Positions 1 to 6,006 of a DNA stretch of 6,006 bases are shown in pieces (positions within the stretch are counted from its first letter, which is position 1; every line of letters starts with the position of its first letter). Location: contig DBVT01000034.1 in NCBI GenBank assembly GCA_002308775.1, positions 19,402-25,407 of the forward strand, written 5' to 3'. A program made the position numbers and the translations under genes. A model generated the notes under the pieces. That model saw only the letters and a program-made list of their open reading frames with translations. It was not told where the DNA came from and searched no databases. The DNA comes from Mageeibacillus sp. UBA1257 (lineage in GTDB: Bacteria; Bacillota; Clostridia; UBA1212; UBA1257).

Positions 1-1035
1 CACCTCGGAAGACCGAAGGGCGAGTTCAATATGAAATATTCCATGGCTCCCGCTTCGAAGCACCTCGGTGAGCTTCTCGGAATGGAAGTCATCCAGGCAA
101 AGGATGTTATCGGAGAAGACGCTAAAAAGAAAGCGGCTGCTCTCAAGGAAGGACAGATCCTGATGCTCGAAAATGCGAGATTCCACAAGGAAGAAGAAAA
201 GAACGATCCCGCATTCGCAAAAGAACTCGCAGACATGGCTGAGATCTACGTTAACGACGCGTTCGGAACAGCTCACAGAGCGCACGCTACTACAGCGGGA
301 ATCGCCGACTATCTGCCTGCGGTTTCAGGATTCCTCATCCAGAAGGAGATCGACGTAATGGGCAAGGCTCTTTCAAATCCCGAAAGACCTTTCGTGGCGA
401 TCCTCGGCGGAGCGAAAGTTTCAGACAAGATCGAAGTTATTAAAAACCTTATCGACAAAGTAGACGCACTTATCATCGGCGGCGGAATGGCATATACATT
501 CCTCAAAGCTAAAGGTTACTCTATCGGAACATCGATCTGCGAAGACGAAAAACTCGATCTTGCGAAAGAACTCATGGCGAAAGCCGAAGAAAAAGGCATC
601 AAACTTCTTCTGCCTCTCGGCAATGTGATCGCGAAAGAATTCAGCAACGACGCTGAAAGCAAATCGATCGCTTCAGACCAGATCCCGGACGGATGGATGG
701 GCCTCGACATAGACGAGAATACGGTAAAAGCTTATACTGAAGTTATCAGATCAGCCAAGACGATCGTATGGAACGGACCTATGGGCGTATTCGAAATGCC
801 CAAGTTCGCTAAAGGAACGAAACTCATCGCCAAGGCAGTTGCCGAGTCAGGCGCTATCTCTATAATCGGCGGAGGCGATTCTGCGGCGGCAGTGGAACAG
901 CTCGGATTCGCTGACAAGATCACTCACATTTCGACAGGCGGCGGAGCTTCGCTCGAATTCCTCGAAGGAAAAGTTTTACCCGGAATAGCCTGCCTCATGA
1001 ACAAGGACAGAAAAAGAGTAGTGGCGGGAAACTGA
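1..1035 (+). CDS. pgk: Phosphoglycerate kinase, 5'-partial, C-terminus running into TPI sequence
   Basis: Phosphoglycerate kinase transfers phosphate between 1,3-bisphosphoglycerate and ADP in cytosolic glycolysis. The frame is open from base 1 and begins with HLGRPKGEFN, a family motif normally near residue 60, so about 60 N-terminal residues lie outside the window; the ATG at 31 is internal. Visible family motifs are ENARFHKEEEKND (bases ~166-201), YVNDAFGTAHRAHA (~250-290), LGGAKVSDKI (~403-432), GGGMAYTFLK (478-507), VWNGPMGVFE (766-795), IIGGGDSAAA (862-891) and STGGGASLEFLEGKVLPG (931-984). The natural PGK end would be near LPGIACL (976-996). Instead the frame continues through MNKDRKRVVAGN, which is the start of a TPI, to TGA at 1033. 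One oddity is that the usual P-V-D after the 'LLL' strand reads P-L-G (~613-621). Identity is certain; the true C-terminus is not. Confidence 0.96.
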   Translation, partial: HLGRPKGEFNMKYSMAPASKHLGELLGMEVIQAKDVIGEDAKKKAAALKEGQILMLENARFHKEEEKNDPAFAKELADMAEIYVNDAFGTAHRAHATTAGIADYLPAVSGFLIQKEIDVMGKALSNPERPFVAILGGAKVSDKIEVIKNLIDKVDALIIGGGMAYTFLKAKGYSIGTSICEDEKLDLAKELMAKAEEKGIKLLLPLGNVIAKEFSNDAESKSIASDQIPDGWMGLDIDENTVKAYTEVIRSAKTIVWNGPMGVFEMPKFAKGTKLIAKAVAESGAISIIGGGDSAAAVEQLGFADKITHISTGGGASLEFLEGKVLPGIACLMNKDRKRVVAGN

Positions 1036-1053
1036 TAGATGAACAAGACTCCT
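997..1053 (+). other. In-frame pgk/tpiA junction with tandem TGA-TAG stops
   Basis: Reading the pgk frame from ATG 997 gives MNKDRKRVVAGN, two stops (TGA 1033-1035, TAG 1036-1038), then MNKTPAEA. Replacing the stops with Trp-Lys (TGG AAG) restores a textbook TPI N-terminus. Counted from Met 997, the catalytic residues would fall at Asn12, Lys14, His97 and Glu169, close to normal TPI numbering. Only two adjacent bases separate the stops from TGG AAG (1035 G to A, 1036 A to T). No stop lies between the PGK and TPI parts in this frame, so the underlying layout is a PGK-TPI fusion, as known in Thermotoga maritima. The fusion origin is inference; the stops are seen directly. Confidence 0.8.
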
Positions 1054-1749
1054 GCTGAAGCTGCAGAATTCATTATGGAGATCAAAGAGACTCTCAAGGA
1101 CAGCAAGAATGACGTCATCGCGGCAGTTCCTTTCGTTGACATCCCCGCGGCTCTCACTGCGTCGGAAGGCAGCAACATCATGATCGCCGCTCAGAATATG
1201 CATTGGGAAGAAAAAGGCGCATACACCGGCGAAGTTTCCGGCAATATGCTCAAGGATCTCGGAGTAAAATACGTCATCATCGGCCATTCGGAAAGAAGAC
1301 AGTATTTTGCAGAAACAGACGAGACAGTGAATAAGAAGATCCACGCGGCATTCAAATACGGTATCACTCCTATCGTATGCGTAGGCGAGAGCCTCGCCCA
1401 GAGAGACGCGAATGTCTACAAAGAATTCATCGCCGGACAGGTAAAAGCAGCTTTCGAAGGCATCTCCGCTGACAATGCCGAGCAGGTCATTATCGCTTAC
1501 GAGCCTATCTGGGCGATCGGAACGGGCAGAACAGCATCGGGCGAACAGGCTGAGGAAGTCTGCTGCCACATCAGAAATGTCATCAAAGAGCTCTACGGAA
1601 AAGACACTGCTGAAACGATCAGGATCCAGTACGGCGGCAGCGTCAACAAAGACAACTGCGCTGAACTCTTCGGAATGGCTGATATCGACGGCGGTCTCAT
1701 CGGCGGCGCCAGCCTTAAGGTAAAAGATTTTACGATCATAGCAGGATAA
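1039..1749 (+). CDS. tpiA: Triosephosphate isomerase lacking its N-terminal strand and catalytic Lys
   Basis: This encodes triosephosphate isomerase, which interconverts dihydroxyacetone phosphate and glyceraldehyde 3-phosphate, usually as a cytosolic TIM-barrel dimer. From ATG 1039 it gives 236 residues, against about 250 for the family. Present are the catalytic His in GHSERR (residue 83), the catalytic Glu in AYEPIWAIGTG (residue 155, with loop 6), the phosphate-binding QYGGSV and the C-terminal GGLIGGASL. Missing is the start, normally RKxxxAGNWKMN, which supplies strand 1 and the catalytic Asn and Lys. RKRVVAGN is encoded just upstream in the same frame as the tail of pgk, and TGA TAG occupies the Trp-Lys codons. 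The only upstream ribosome-site-like sequence is GGCGGGA about 10 bases before the ATG, and it is itself conserved coding sequence. As written the protein should lack isomerase activity unless the stops are read through. The family call is secure; whether it is functional, recoded or broken is open. Confidence 0.85.
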   Translation: MNKTPAEAAEFIMEIKETLKDSKNDVIAAVPFVDIPAALTASEGSNIMIAAQNMHWEEKGAYTGEVSGNMLKDLGVKYVIIGHSERRQYFAETDETVNKKIHAAFKYGITPIVCVGESLAQRDANVYKEFIAGQVKAAFEGISADNAEQVIIAYEPIWAIGTGRTASGEQAEEVCCHIRNVIKELYGKDTAETIRIQYGGSVNKDNCAELFGMADIDGGLIGGASLKVKDFTIIAG

Positions 1750-1768
1750 ATGATCATCTAAAAAGAAT

Positions 1769-2677
1769 ATGAAAAAGAAAACAGGCAAAGCAAAATACAG
1801 ACTGAGCGCTGTGACGATAGTTGTTATCTGTATCGCCGCTTTGCTTGTTTTTGCATATTTCATACTTCTTTCCGAAGAGCATGGCTTCTTTCCCGGCAAG
1901 CAGATCAGCATAATGATAGGCGCGCAAAGCATCAGAAAAGAATCGGGAGAAAAAGAACTCACACTTGAAGAATATGATTTCCATGACGGAAAGTATGAAC
2001 TCGATTTTACACTTAAAGACGGCAGAAAGGTCGATATTTATGTTGACGGTTTCCAAGTAGTCGGAGGCGGATATTTCAACAGGTATCTTGAAGACAGGAC
2101 AACAGAAGAGTTATTCTCAAAATCTGTGGCTCAGATAATAGCAAAAGGTGATTACGGAGACGCAGAACTTTTCAGCTGCAATACAGATATTAAAATTTCA
2201 CTGGAAAACTCTTCCCAGAAAAATGATTTTACCGTAACAGAAAATGTCCGGAGAGAGATCCGGAAATGCAACCTGACGGTCGAGTTTTTAGGAGAGCGAA
2301 AAACTTTCGACGAATACAAATCCTTTGTCTACAAGGTCGTAGAACAGCTCAGAAACAACAATATGACGCCTTTGAGCATGCAGATATTCTACAGCAGGAA
2401 AGCGGAAGGGGATGAGGAATCCTCTGTACTCGAATACGAATCGAAGGTCGACAGGAAGCAGTTCGTTTACGATGAGTATCTTCTTTCTCAGAGCAGGAAT
2501 ACTCACTACATGGTTGAAGTTCCGGAAGACACCGCGAAAAAGTTCAAGGCGAACAGGATCATAAAGAATGTCTACACGGCAGTGATAGTCGGAATAATAG
2601 TCGTTTCTGTCACTTTTTTACTCGTTCGCAAAGAAAAAAGAAGAAAAAAGTCTTTTGATGCGCAAAATAAGCAATAA
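1769..2677 (+). CDS. Unrecognised protein with two membrane segments
   Basis: I do not recognise this 302-residue protein. A basic N-terminus (MKKKTGKAKYR) precedes a strong hydrophobic segment at residues 12-34. A polar, charged domain of about 230 residues follows, with only two Cys. A second hydrophobic segment lies at ~268-286 and is followed by a very basic tail (RKEKRRKK). The positive-inside rule puts both tails in the cytoplasm and the central domain outside. The N-terminal segment has no lipobox or obvious signal-peptidase site, so an anchor is more likely than a cleaved signal. I see no catalytic motif. It begins 19 bases after the tpiA stop, with only a weak A-rich, AAAGAA-like ribosome site, and ends in TAA. 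It is probably co-transcribed with pgk-tpiA. Clostridial neighbourhoods often carry gpmI or eno at this position, but nothing in the sequence resembles either. Confidence 0.8.
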   Translation: MKKKTGKAKYRLSAVTIVVICIAALLVFAYFILLSEEHGFFPGKQISIMIGAQSIRKESGEKELTLEEYDFHDGKYELDFTLKDGRKVDIYVDGFQVVGGGYFNRYLEDRTTEELFSKSVAQIIAKGDYGDAELFSCNTDIKISLENSSQKNDFTVTENVRREIRKCNLTVEFLGERKTFDEYKSFVYKVVEQLRNNNMTPLSMQIFYSRKAEGDEESSVLEYESKVDRKQFVYDEYLLSQSRNTHYMVEVPEDTAKKFKANRIIKNVYTAVIVGIIVVSVTFLLVRKEKRRKKSFDAQNKQ

Positions 2678-2683
2678 AAACTG

Positions 2684-2712
2684 TTGCATTCTCAAAAAAA
2701 ACATGGTAAAAT
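2684..2712 (+). promoter_or_regulatory. Putative sigma-A promoter for secG
   Basis: A TTGCAT -35-like hexamer (2684-2689) and a TAAAAT -10 hexamer (2707-2712, five of six matches to TATAAT) are separated by exactly 17 bases that include an A8 tract. Transcription would start near 2718-2720, just ahead of the secG ribosome site at 2729. The -35 match is weak, so this is a prediction. Confidence 0.45.
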
Positions 2713-2717
2713 ACCAT
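2703..2717. repeat. Perfect inverted repeat overlapping the -10 box
   Basis: ATGGTA-AAA-TACCAT is a 6-base perfect inverted repeat with a 3-base centre, lying across the predicted secG -10 hexamer. It could be a small operator or a weak hairpin. No T-tract follows it on the + strand. On the - strand it is followed by T8 (complement of 2694-2701), so it could also be a weak terminator for minus-strand transcripts. Confidence 0.4.
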
Positions 2718-2742
2718 CCGTTGATTTTAGGAGGTGTTAAAA

Positions 2743-2991
2743 TTGACAATACTGGAAATCGCATTAAGCATAATATATTTACTCGGCTGCATAGCTCTCA
2801 TCGTAGTAGTTCTCATGCAGGATTCCAAGTCTGAGGGAATAGGAGTCATCACAGGCGGTACAGATTCACTTTTCTCACAGAAAAAGGGTAAGAGCAAGGA
2901 ACAGGTCCTGGGACAGCTCACTATAGTCCTCGGTGTTTTCTTCGGAGTGGTCGCTCTGGCACTCGGCGTATTGCTCACATTCTTCTCGTAA
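2743..2991 (+). CDS. secG: Preprotein translocase subunit SecG
   Basis: SecG is the small, non-essential membrane subunit of the SecYEG channel and assists SecA-driven export. The start chosen is TTG 2743, 8 bases after a perfect AGGAGG (2729-2734), giving 82 residues, a normal length for the family. The alternative GTG at 2734 lies inside that ribosome site and is unlikely. Two hydrophobic helices are visible, at about residues 3-25 (ILEIALSIIYLLGCIALIVV) and 58-80. They are joined by a polar loop with the typical LMQDSKSEG, GGTDSLF and QKKGKSKEQVL segments; the second helix starts with the LTIVLGVFF pattern. It probably has its own promoter just upstream and is followed by an intrinsic terminator. 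The secG-rnr adjacency is typical of Bacillota and supports the call. Confidence 0.93.
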   Translation: MTILEIALSIIYLLGCIALIVVVLMQDSKSEGIGVITGGTDSLFSQKKGKSKEQVLGQLTIVLGVFFGVVALALGVLLTFFS

Positions 2992-3001
2992 TGAACGAGA
3001 A
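2983..3001 (+). repeat. Hairpin spanning the secG stop codon
   Basis: TTCTCGT (2983-2989) and ACGAGAA (2995-3001) form a perfect 7-base-pair stem with a 5-base loop, AATGA. The secG TAA stop is split between stem and loop. No T-tract follows, so it is not a terminator by itself. It may protect the 3' end, or it may be chance. Confidence 0.35.
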
Positions 3002-3029
3002 ACAAATACTGTAATAGGAATTCAAAAAC

Positions 3030-3057
3030 AGCCGTGTATTTATATGCACGGCTTTTT
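3030..3057 (+). terminator. Intrinsic terminator after secG
   Basis: AGCCGTGTAT (3030-3039) pairs with ATGCACGGCT (3044-3053) as a 10-base-pair stem with one T-G wobble and a TTAT loop, followed by further Ts to 3057. A preceding A-rich stretch (3024-3028) may allow some function on the other strand. It sits 27 bases before the rnr start, so rnr needs read-through or an unseen promoter. Confidence 0.85.
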
Positions 3058-3084
3058 GCTTGTAGAATAAGAAAGGAAGGGAAG

Positions 3085-5199
3085 ATGAAAAAGATCACAA
3101 AGGGAGAAAGACTGATAGAAGGATTTTTAACGATATCAGGTAAAAAGGGATACGTAAGACCGACGGAGGAATACGAACAGGAATTTCCGGAGATCTGCGT
3201 ATCGGCAGACAGGCTTGGGAGAGCATTCGACGGAGACAGGGTCGTAGTGGCTGTTTTTGTGCCTGTTTTAAGAGGAATGCAGCCTGAAGGCCGCATTGAA
3301 AAAATCATAGAGGAGGGGCCCAGGCTCTACTCGGGTATCATAAGAAACAAGGGCGGGAAAAATGTCTTTATAAACGACGGGAAAAAGAGAAAGATATTTA
3401 CTGAAGCAGAAGTGGCAGGCGACACAAAAAACGCGCAGGACAATTTCAGCGTGACATTTTACCTGGATAAGTATAACGTTTCAAGAGATTATTACAGCGG
3501 ACATATAGTAAAAGTTTTCGGCAATTCAAAGGACGCCGGAGTGGATATAACGACTATCCTCGCAGGTTACGGGATAGAAGCGGAGTTTCCGGAGGAAGCG
3601 CTTGCGGAGCTTGAAGATATCCCCGACAAACTGAGTCCTCAGAGCGTTGCGGCAAAGATCAGAAAAGGCAGGATGGACTTTAGAGAACTTCAGACTGTCA
3701 CGATGGACGCGGAGGATACGAAGGACGTTGACGACGCTGTTTCAGTAAGTAAAAATAAGGACGGCTCATATGTCCTCGGAGTTCACATAGCAGACGTTTC
3801 GGAATATGTAAAAGAAGGAAGCAAACTTGACGAAGAGGCATATAAAAGGGGCACCAGCGTATATCCGGTCGACAGAGTGGTACCTATGCTTCCGCCGAAG
3901 CTTTCGAATGGGATATGCAGTCTGAATGTCGGAGTTGACAGGCTGGCTCTTTCGGTCATGATGACTTTTGACGACAAAGGCAATATGCTGAAGAACTCGA
4001 TCTACGAGAGCGTTATAAGAGTGACTGACAAGATCACATATAAGCAGATGTACAGGCTTCTGGAAGAAAAAGACGCCGAACTTGAGAAAAAATACGCCGG
4101 AATGCTCGAAATGTTCGAAAATATGAGGGTCTTGTCTTCGATACTGAGAAAAAAGAGGAACAGAGAAGGCGGACTTGATTTCGATTTTCCGGAGATAAAA
4201 GTTGAAATAGACAACGATGGCAAACCCGTTTCGATCGGAAAATACGAGAAGACATTTGCGAACGATATGATCGAGGATTTCATGGTCGCCGCAAACGAAA
4301 CGGTTGCCGAATTCTTCTGCACAAAGAAGATACCGTTCTTATACAGGATACACGAAGAGCCTGAGAAAAGGAAGATCGAACAGCTTGCGAGAACGGTAAA
4401 AAGCGCGGACGGAACCGCGGATATCCCGAAAGGAAAAATAAGACCGATCGATGTCGCCAAGATGCTCGATTCGATAAAAGGGAAGCCTTCGGAGAACGTC
4501 ATACAGTTCCTCGCGCTTCGCTCGATGCAGAGGGCAGAATATTCAGCGGAAAACAAGGGGCATTTCGGACTTGCGGCAGATTATTATTCTCATTTTACGT
4601 CACCGATAAGGAGATATCCCGATCTCTTCATACACAGGATAATAAAAAAATATCTGCGCGGAGAGCTCAATCCGACAGCGAAAAAACATTTCGAGGAGAT
4701 AAAATACGACGTTGCCGAAAACTGCTCGATCACCGAAAGAAGAGCAGCGGAGGCGGAGCTCAGCGTAAGAGACTACAAAGTCGTCCAATATATGAGCAGA
4801 TTTGTCGGCGAGACATTCGAAGGGGAAATATCGAATATAACGGGTTTCGGCTTCTACGTTCGCCTTGACAATATGGCCGAAGGTTTGGTACACTTTAACA
4901 CTGTGTCCGATTTCATCGAATTCGACGAGATCAGGATGATCGCGAGAGGCAAGAGGACGGGAATAACCTTTTTACCGGGCATGAGAGTAAAAATAAAAGT
5001 CCTTAAAGCGGAGCCCGAAACAAGGCAGCTCGATTTTGCGCTCGCGACTGACAAAGGGCCCGGATCGGGAAAGAAATTCGCGAAACAGGGCAAAAAAGCC
5101 GTAATCAAAACAGCGCAGCGCGGCGGAGCAAAAGGCCGAAGAGGTATGTCTCCGAAACAGTACGGCATGAAACTCAAAAGAAAAAAAGGCAAGAGATAA
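3085..5199 (+). CDS. rnr: Ribonuclease R (RNase II/RNB family)
   Basis: RNase R is a processive 3'-to-5' exoribonuclease that degrades structured RNA and takes part in rRNA and tmRNA-linked quality control. ATG 3085 follows a strong AGGAAGGG site (3075-3082) and gives 704 residues. The upstream in-frame ATG at 3034 lies in the terminator hairpin and is rejected. In order: cold-shock-like RNA-binding domains (~10-60 and ~80-150); the RNB domain with catalytic Asp208, Asp214, Asp216 and Asp217 in TMDAEDTKDVDDAVSV, matching E. coli Asp272, 278, 280 and 281 in spacing; HFTSPIRRYPD at ~503-513; an S1 domain at ~574-655 (GEISNITGFGFYVRL); and a Lys/Arg-rich tail. The N-terminal winged-helix domain of longer RNase R proteins appears absent. 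All catalytic residues are intact. It stops 36 bases before prfB, with no terminator between, so the two are likely co-transcribed. Confidence 0.96.
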   Translation: MKKITKGERLIEGFLTISGKKGYVRPTEEYEQEFPEICVSADRLGRAFDGDRVVVAVFVPVLRGMQPEGRIEKIIEEGPRLYSGIIRNKGGKNVFINDGKKRKIFTEAEVAGDTKNAQDNFSVTFYLDKYNVSRDYYSGHIVKVFGNSKDAGVDITTILAGYGIEAEFPEEALAELEDIPDKLSPQSVAAKIRKGRMDFRELQTVTMDAEDTKDVDDAVSVSKNKDGSYVLGVHIADVSEYVKEGSKLDEEAYKRGTSVYPVDRVVPMLPPKLSNGICSLNVGVDRLALSVMMTFDDKGNMLKNSIYESVIRVTDKITYKQMYRLLEEKDAELEKKYAGMLEMFENMRVLSSILRKKRNREGGLDFDFPEIKVEIDNDGKPVSIGKYEKTFANDMIEDFMVAANETVAEFFCTKKIPFLYRIHEEPEKRKIEQLARTVKSADGTADIPKGKIRPIDVAKMLDSIKGKPSENVIQFLALRSMQRAEYSAENKGHFGLAADYYSHFTSPIRRYPDLFIHRIIKKYLRGELNPTAKKHFEEIKYDVAENCSITERRAAEAELSVRDYKVVQYMSRFVGETFEGEISNITGFGFYVRLDNMAEGLVHFNTVSDFIEFDEIRMIARGKRTGITFLPGMRVKIKVLKAEPETRQLDFALATDKGPGSGKKFAKQGKKAVIKTAQRGGAKGRRGMSPKQYGMKLKRKKGKR

Positions 5200-5235
5200 T
5201 TCAAAAAATAATCCAACTGTAAGGGAGATGAAAGT

Positions 5236-6006
5236 ATGTTTGAATTTGATCAATATTCGGCTGAACTTGCCGAACTCAAAAAAGGCCTGCTTGAATTGAG
5301 GGATTCACTTTGACACGGAGGGAATGAAGAACCTCATCGAAGAGCTTGAAAATAAAACGCTGGAACCTGATTTCTGGTCAAACCAGTCAGCGTCCCAGTC
5401 CGTTCTGGTAAAAATAAAACAGCTTAAAGATAAACTTTCGAAGTTCGAGGAACTCGAGGAACTGTACGACGAGACTTGTCTGATCATCGAACTCGGCAAC
5501 GAGGCAAATGACGCAGGCGACTTGCCTCAGGTCATCGAGAACATAGAAAAGTACAAGCACGACTATGAGATCCTGAGACTCGAGACACTTCTCACGGGAG
5601 AATACGACGCGAACGACTGCGTCCTCACGATACATTCCGGCGAAGGTGGCACGGAGGCCCAGGATTGGACGGAAATGCTCCTCAGAATGTATACAAGGTG
5701 GGGAGAAGACCACGGATTCGACGTAAAACTTACAGATTTTCTCGACGGAGAGGAAGCGGGTCTCAAAAGCGCTACGCTCCAGATATCGGGAATGTACGCT
5801 TACGGCTTTTTAAAAAGCGAACACGGAGTGCACAGACTCGTAAGGATATCGCCCTTTGACGCTGCCGGAAGAAGACACACCTCGTTCTCATCTGTCGAAG
5901 TTATGCCTGAAATAGACGACAGTATCGAGATAGATATCAGGCCTGAAGACCTCGAAGTCGGAACATACCGCTCGTCCGGCGCAGGCGGACAGCATATCAA
6001 CAAGAC
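5236..6006 (+). CDS. prfB: Peptide chain release factor 2, +1 programmed frameshift, 3'-partial
   Basis: RF2 recognises UGA and UAA in the ribosomal A site and triggers peptide release. ATG 5236 lies 8 bases after AAGGGAG. The first 25 codons end in an in-frame TGA (5311-5313). A +1 shift at CTT (5308-5310), skipping T5311, continues from GAC 5312 to the window end, giving 256 visible residues of about 365. Frame-joined features include LRDSL|DTEGM, EPDFWS in the N-terminal helical domain, HSGEGGTEAQDW, the stop-codon-reading SPF tripeptide at 205-207 and the catalytic GGQ at 250-252. Both fall at exactly the E. coli RF2 numbers, which confirms the joined reading. SPF, rather than an RF1-type PxT, identifies RF2. 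The shift makes expression self-limiting: ample RF2 terminates at the UGA. It follows rnr closely, although smpB is the more usual neighbour there. Confidence 0.96.
5299..5314 (+). promoter_or_regulatory. prfB: prfB programmed +1 frameshift signal
   Basis: The layout is AGGGA (5299-5303, internal Shine-Dalgarno-like element), a 4-base spacer, the CTT slippery codon (5308-5310), TGA (5311-5313) and C5314. The AGG codon starts 9 bases before CTT, as in the E. coli prfB signal AGGGGG-TAT-CTT-TGA-C. The purine run is weaker here. The function, RF2 autoregulation, is established for the family. Confidence 0.93.

Noticed and set aside
1033..1035. TGA read as Trp through a variant genetic code.
   Set aside because: The window encodes RF2 with a UGA-dependent frameshift, and clear Trp residues elsewhere use TGG. 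It would also not explain the adjacent TAG.
1030..1044. Translational bypass from AAC 1030 to the matching AAC at 1042, skipping both stops.
   Set aside because: The take-off and landing codons do match, but the product would still lack Trp-Lys, so it would not rescue catalysis, and no supporting stem or other signal is visible.
1004..1060. Ribosomal frameshift at the A5 run (1011-1015) to pass the junction stops, as for a frameshifted PGK-TPI.
   Set aside because: A -1 shift reaches a TGA near 1057-1059 and a +1 shift reaches TAG at 1019; neither re-enters the TPI frame.
1750..1761. Four-codon open frame ATG ATC ATC TAA immediately after the tpiA stop.
   Set aside because: Too short to support as a leader peptide; no ribosome site or attenuator structure accompanies it.
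976..1962. Long minus-strand open frame of 328 codons opposite tpiA.
   Set aside because: It is a shadow of the plus-strand codon pattern: no ribosome site, a low-complexity Asp/Phe/Ser-rich product without recognisable motifs, and it lies against a clear TPI gene.
3034..3084. Upstream ATG giving a 17-residue extension of RNase R.
   Set aside because: The ATG at about 3034 (in-frame extension) is inside the terminator hairpin and has no ribosome site, whereas ATG 3085 follows AGGAAGGG at good spacing.
3058..3084. TAGAAT (3063-3068) as a -10 box for rnr.
   Set aside because: No -35 at proper spacing (that region is the terminator stem), and transcription would start within the ribosome site.

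Overview
The window is a compact, single-strand (+) stretch of housekeeping genes. The likely source is an anaerobic Bacillota bacterium of the Clostridia type. This is inferred from AGA- and ATA-rich codon use, AGGAGG-type ribosome binding sites, the pgk-tpi glycolytic order followed by secG-rnr, and the closeness of the proteins to Clostridia/Bacilli consensus sequences. I cannot name the genus. There is no tRNA, rRNA, CRISPR array, insertion sequence or phage gene, and no stretch of more than 300 bases lacks a gene.

Layout: (1) 1-1035, pgk (phosphoglycerate kinase), missing its N-terminal ~60 residues at the window edge. (2) 1039-1749, tpiA (triosephosphate isomerase), in the same frame as pgk and separated from it by two adjacent stop codons, TGA-TAG. 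(3) 1769-2677, an unrecognised 302-residue protein with a membrane segment at each end. (4) A likely promoter, then secG at 2743-2991 with a TTG start, then an intrinsic terminator at 3030-3057. (5) 3085-5199, rnr (RNase R). (6) 5236-6006, the first part of prfB (release factor 2), which carries the classic programmed +1 frameshift at CTT-TGA-C and runs off the window after the GGQ motif.

How the genes fit together: pgk and tpiA are adjacent glycolytic genes. secG belongs to the Sec translocon. rnr degrades structured RNA and takes part in RNA quality control. prfB terminates translation at UGA and UAA. The terminator after secG divides the window into a glycolysis/secretion unit and an rnr-prfB unit.

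The most unusual point is the pgk/tpiA junction. The PGK frame runs, with no stop of its own, straight into the conserved TPI N-terminus (RKRVVAGN). It then meets TGA TAG exactly where TPI should read Trp-Lys, and resumes in the same frame at MNKTPAEA. The lost Lys is the catalytic lysine of TPI. Either an ancestral PGK-TPI fusion has been broken here, or the two codons are recoded, or the sequence carries a local error. The prfB frameshift argues that UGA is a genuine stop in this organism. Otherwise the window is ordinary, and I do not see a wholly new system in it.
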